Part shown: piece by piece, positions 63,542 to 64,000 of the stretch
Numbering within the stretch: position 1 is the stretch's first letter
How the letters are laid out: every line of letters begins with the position of its first letter
DNA from: Roseibacillus persicicus
GTDB lineage: Bacteria > Verrucomicrobiota > Verrucomicrobiia > Verrucomicrobiales > Akkermansiaceae
NCBI RefSeq assembly: GCF_014651675.1
Contig: NZ_BMXI01000009.1
Location: forward strand, 62,001-126,000
Direction: 5' to 3'
Length of the DNA stretch: 64,000 nucleotides
Made by a program: the position numbers and the translations under genes
Notes under the pieces: generated by a model
Seen by the model: only the letters and a program-made list of their open reading frames with translations
What the model was told of the DNA's origin: nothing
Database searches by the model: none

Positions 63542-64000
63542 CGGAAGTCGGATTCGGTGAGAGGGTTCAGGATCAGGTCAATCCGTTCGCGGACATCAGG
63601 TCGTGATTTGACCGCAGCGTGCATGCGGATATACCAACGGATTCTGTTGTGTTCGCCTTTGAGAGTGGGCAGGGCATCGTGGGGGAAAATGAGGTCGCAC
63701 TCGCTCTGCAGCATGGAGGGCAGGCTGGTGGTGGTGAAGAGGTCCTTCTGATAGAAGATGGAGGTTGCGGTGCTGCGGTCGGTGCCCCGTTGGTAGGTGG
63801 CCTCTTCTTGACCGACGAGGGTGATGGTCATCTCGGTGAGCTGGCCGCTGCCGCCGGTCTGCTTCCACCGGAACTTGGTCGCGATGCCCGGGCGCAAATC
63901 CTCATCTTTGACCGAGAGGTCGAAGCGGGGAGAGAAGATGGCGAGGAAGGAGTAGGGGAGGCTGAGCAGGGCGATGAGGCCGACCAGAATAAAGGGAATG
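63538..64000 (-). CDS. Membrane protein, C-terminal part (runs off window)
   Basis: The visible 153 codons begin beyond the window edge. They include a transmembrane helix (ILVGLIALLSLPYSFLAIFS, near 63925-63995) followed by a beta-rich extracytoplasmic or cytoplasmic domain ending NRIRWYIRMHAAV, RERIDLIL. The pattern recalls DUF3592-type proteins that occur beside arrestin-like proteins in PVC bacteria. It overlaps the next gene by 4 bp. The N-terminus is not visible. Confidence 0.6.
   Translation of the reverse strand, partial: IPFILVGLIALLSLPYSFLAIFSPRFDLSVKDEDLRPGIATKFRWKQTGGSGQLTEMTITLVGQEEATYQRGTDRSTATSIFYQKDLFTTTSLPSMLQSECDLIFPHDALPTLKGEHNRIRWYIRMHAAVKSRPDVRERIDLILNPLTESDFR

Noticed and set aside
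1-64000. tRNA genes, rRNA genes, CRISPR arrays, integrases or transposases
   Set aside because: No cloverleaf-like segments, direct-repeat arrays or recombinase motifs were found on either strand.

Overview
The window looks like about 64 kb of chromosome from a marine-type member of the Verrucomicrobiota (probably Verrucomicrobiales). The assignment is inferred from gene content. It has a PVC-type propeller/HEAT/cytochrome c protein, an SHD1-domain hydrolase, a PEP-CTERM-type anchor peptide, LamG/Big2 secreted proteins, and a lexA preceded by a TGTTC-N4-GAAC box, the pattern known for LexA in this phylum. DNA is moderately GC-rich and genes are densely packed. I see no rRNA, tRNA, CRISPR array, prophage or insertion sequence.

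Layout. 1-7 kb: a divergent PAS-domain regulator (cut by the window edge), then xylA, xylB, a sugar phosphate isomerase/epimerase and two Gfo/Idh/MocA oxidoreductases, i.e. a pentose catabolism locus. 7-11 kb: ppnP, a membrane zinc metallopeptidase, and three tandem secreted proteins of unknown function closed by a terminator. 11-17 kb: an AddA/AddB-type helicase-nuclease pair. 17-24 kb: SHD1 hydrolase, KH protein, Hsp20, then an ExbB/ExbD-like operon leading to FabF and a thioesterase. 24-31 kb: a 58-residue PEP-CTERM-like peptide, PhoH, a spermidine-synthase-like protein, an unknown gene behind a strongly structured leader with an intrinsic terminator, lexA, panB and a GYF-domain membrane protein. 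31-38 kb: pyruvate phosphate dikinase with a histone-H1-like tail, and two copies of a palindromic dispersed repeat that supply coding ends to neighbouring genes. 38-48 kb: RseP, a PIN/TRAM protein, an NTF2-like protein, a VWA-type membrane protein, an EamA transporter and the large heme protein. 48-55 kb: a large LamG/Big2 secreted protein, an ABC transporter and an exonuclease. 55-64 kb: a secreted FAD oxidoreductase, a sugar porter fused in an operon with a flavinylated NosR-like protein and its ApbE flavin transferase, and a convergent four-gene operon.

The most notable observation is in that last operon. The gene at 61229-62554 is a secreted thioredoxin-like protein whose CxxC motif reads W-(TGA)-A-G-C. 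The frame stays open and family-like on both sides of the TGA, and a hairpin with an apical loop starting 24 nt past the TGA fits a bacterial SECIS. It is therefore a strong candidate selenoprotein that ordinary gene callers would split in two. The second most notable is the leader at 27398-27553: several stem-loops, a possible antiterminator, and a perfect 8-bp terminator whose U-tract ends only 5 nt before the start codon of an unrecognised gene. It has the layout of a riboswitch or attenuator.

I found several small genes by reading the sequence directly (39-aa membrane protein at 37411-37530, 54-aa secreted protein at 48119-48283, 58-aa PEP-CTERM-like protein at 23900-24076). Functional names rest on motifs recognised by eye; no database search was run.
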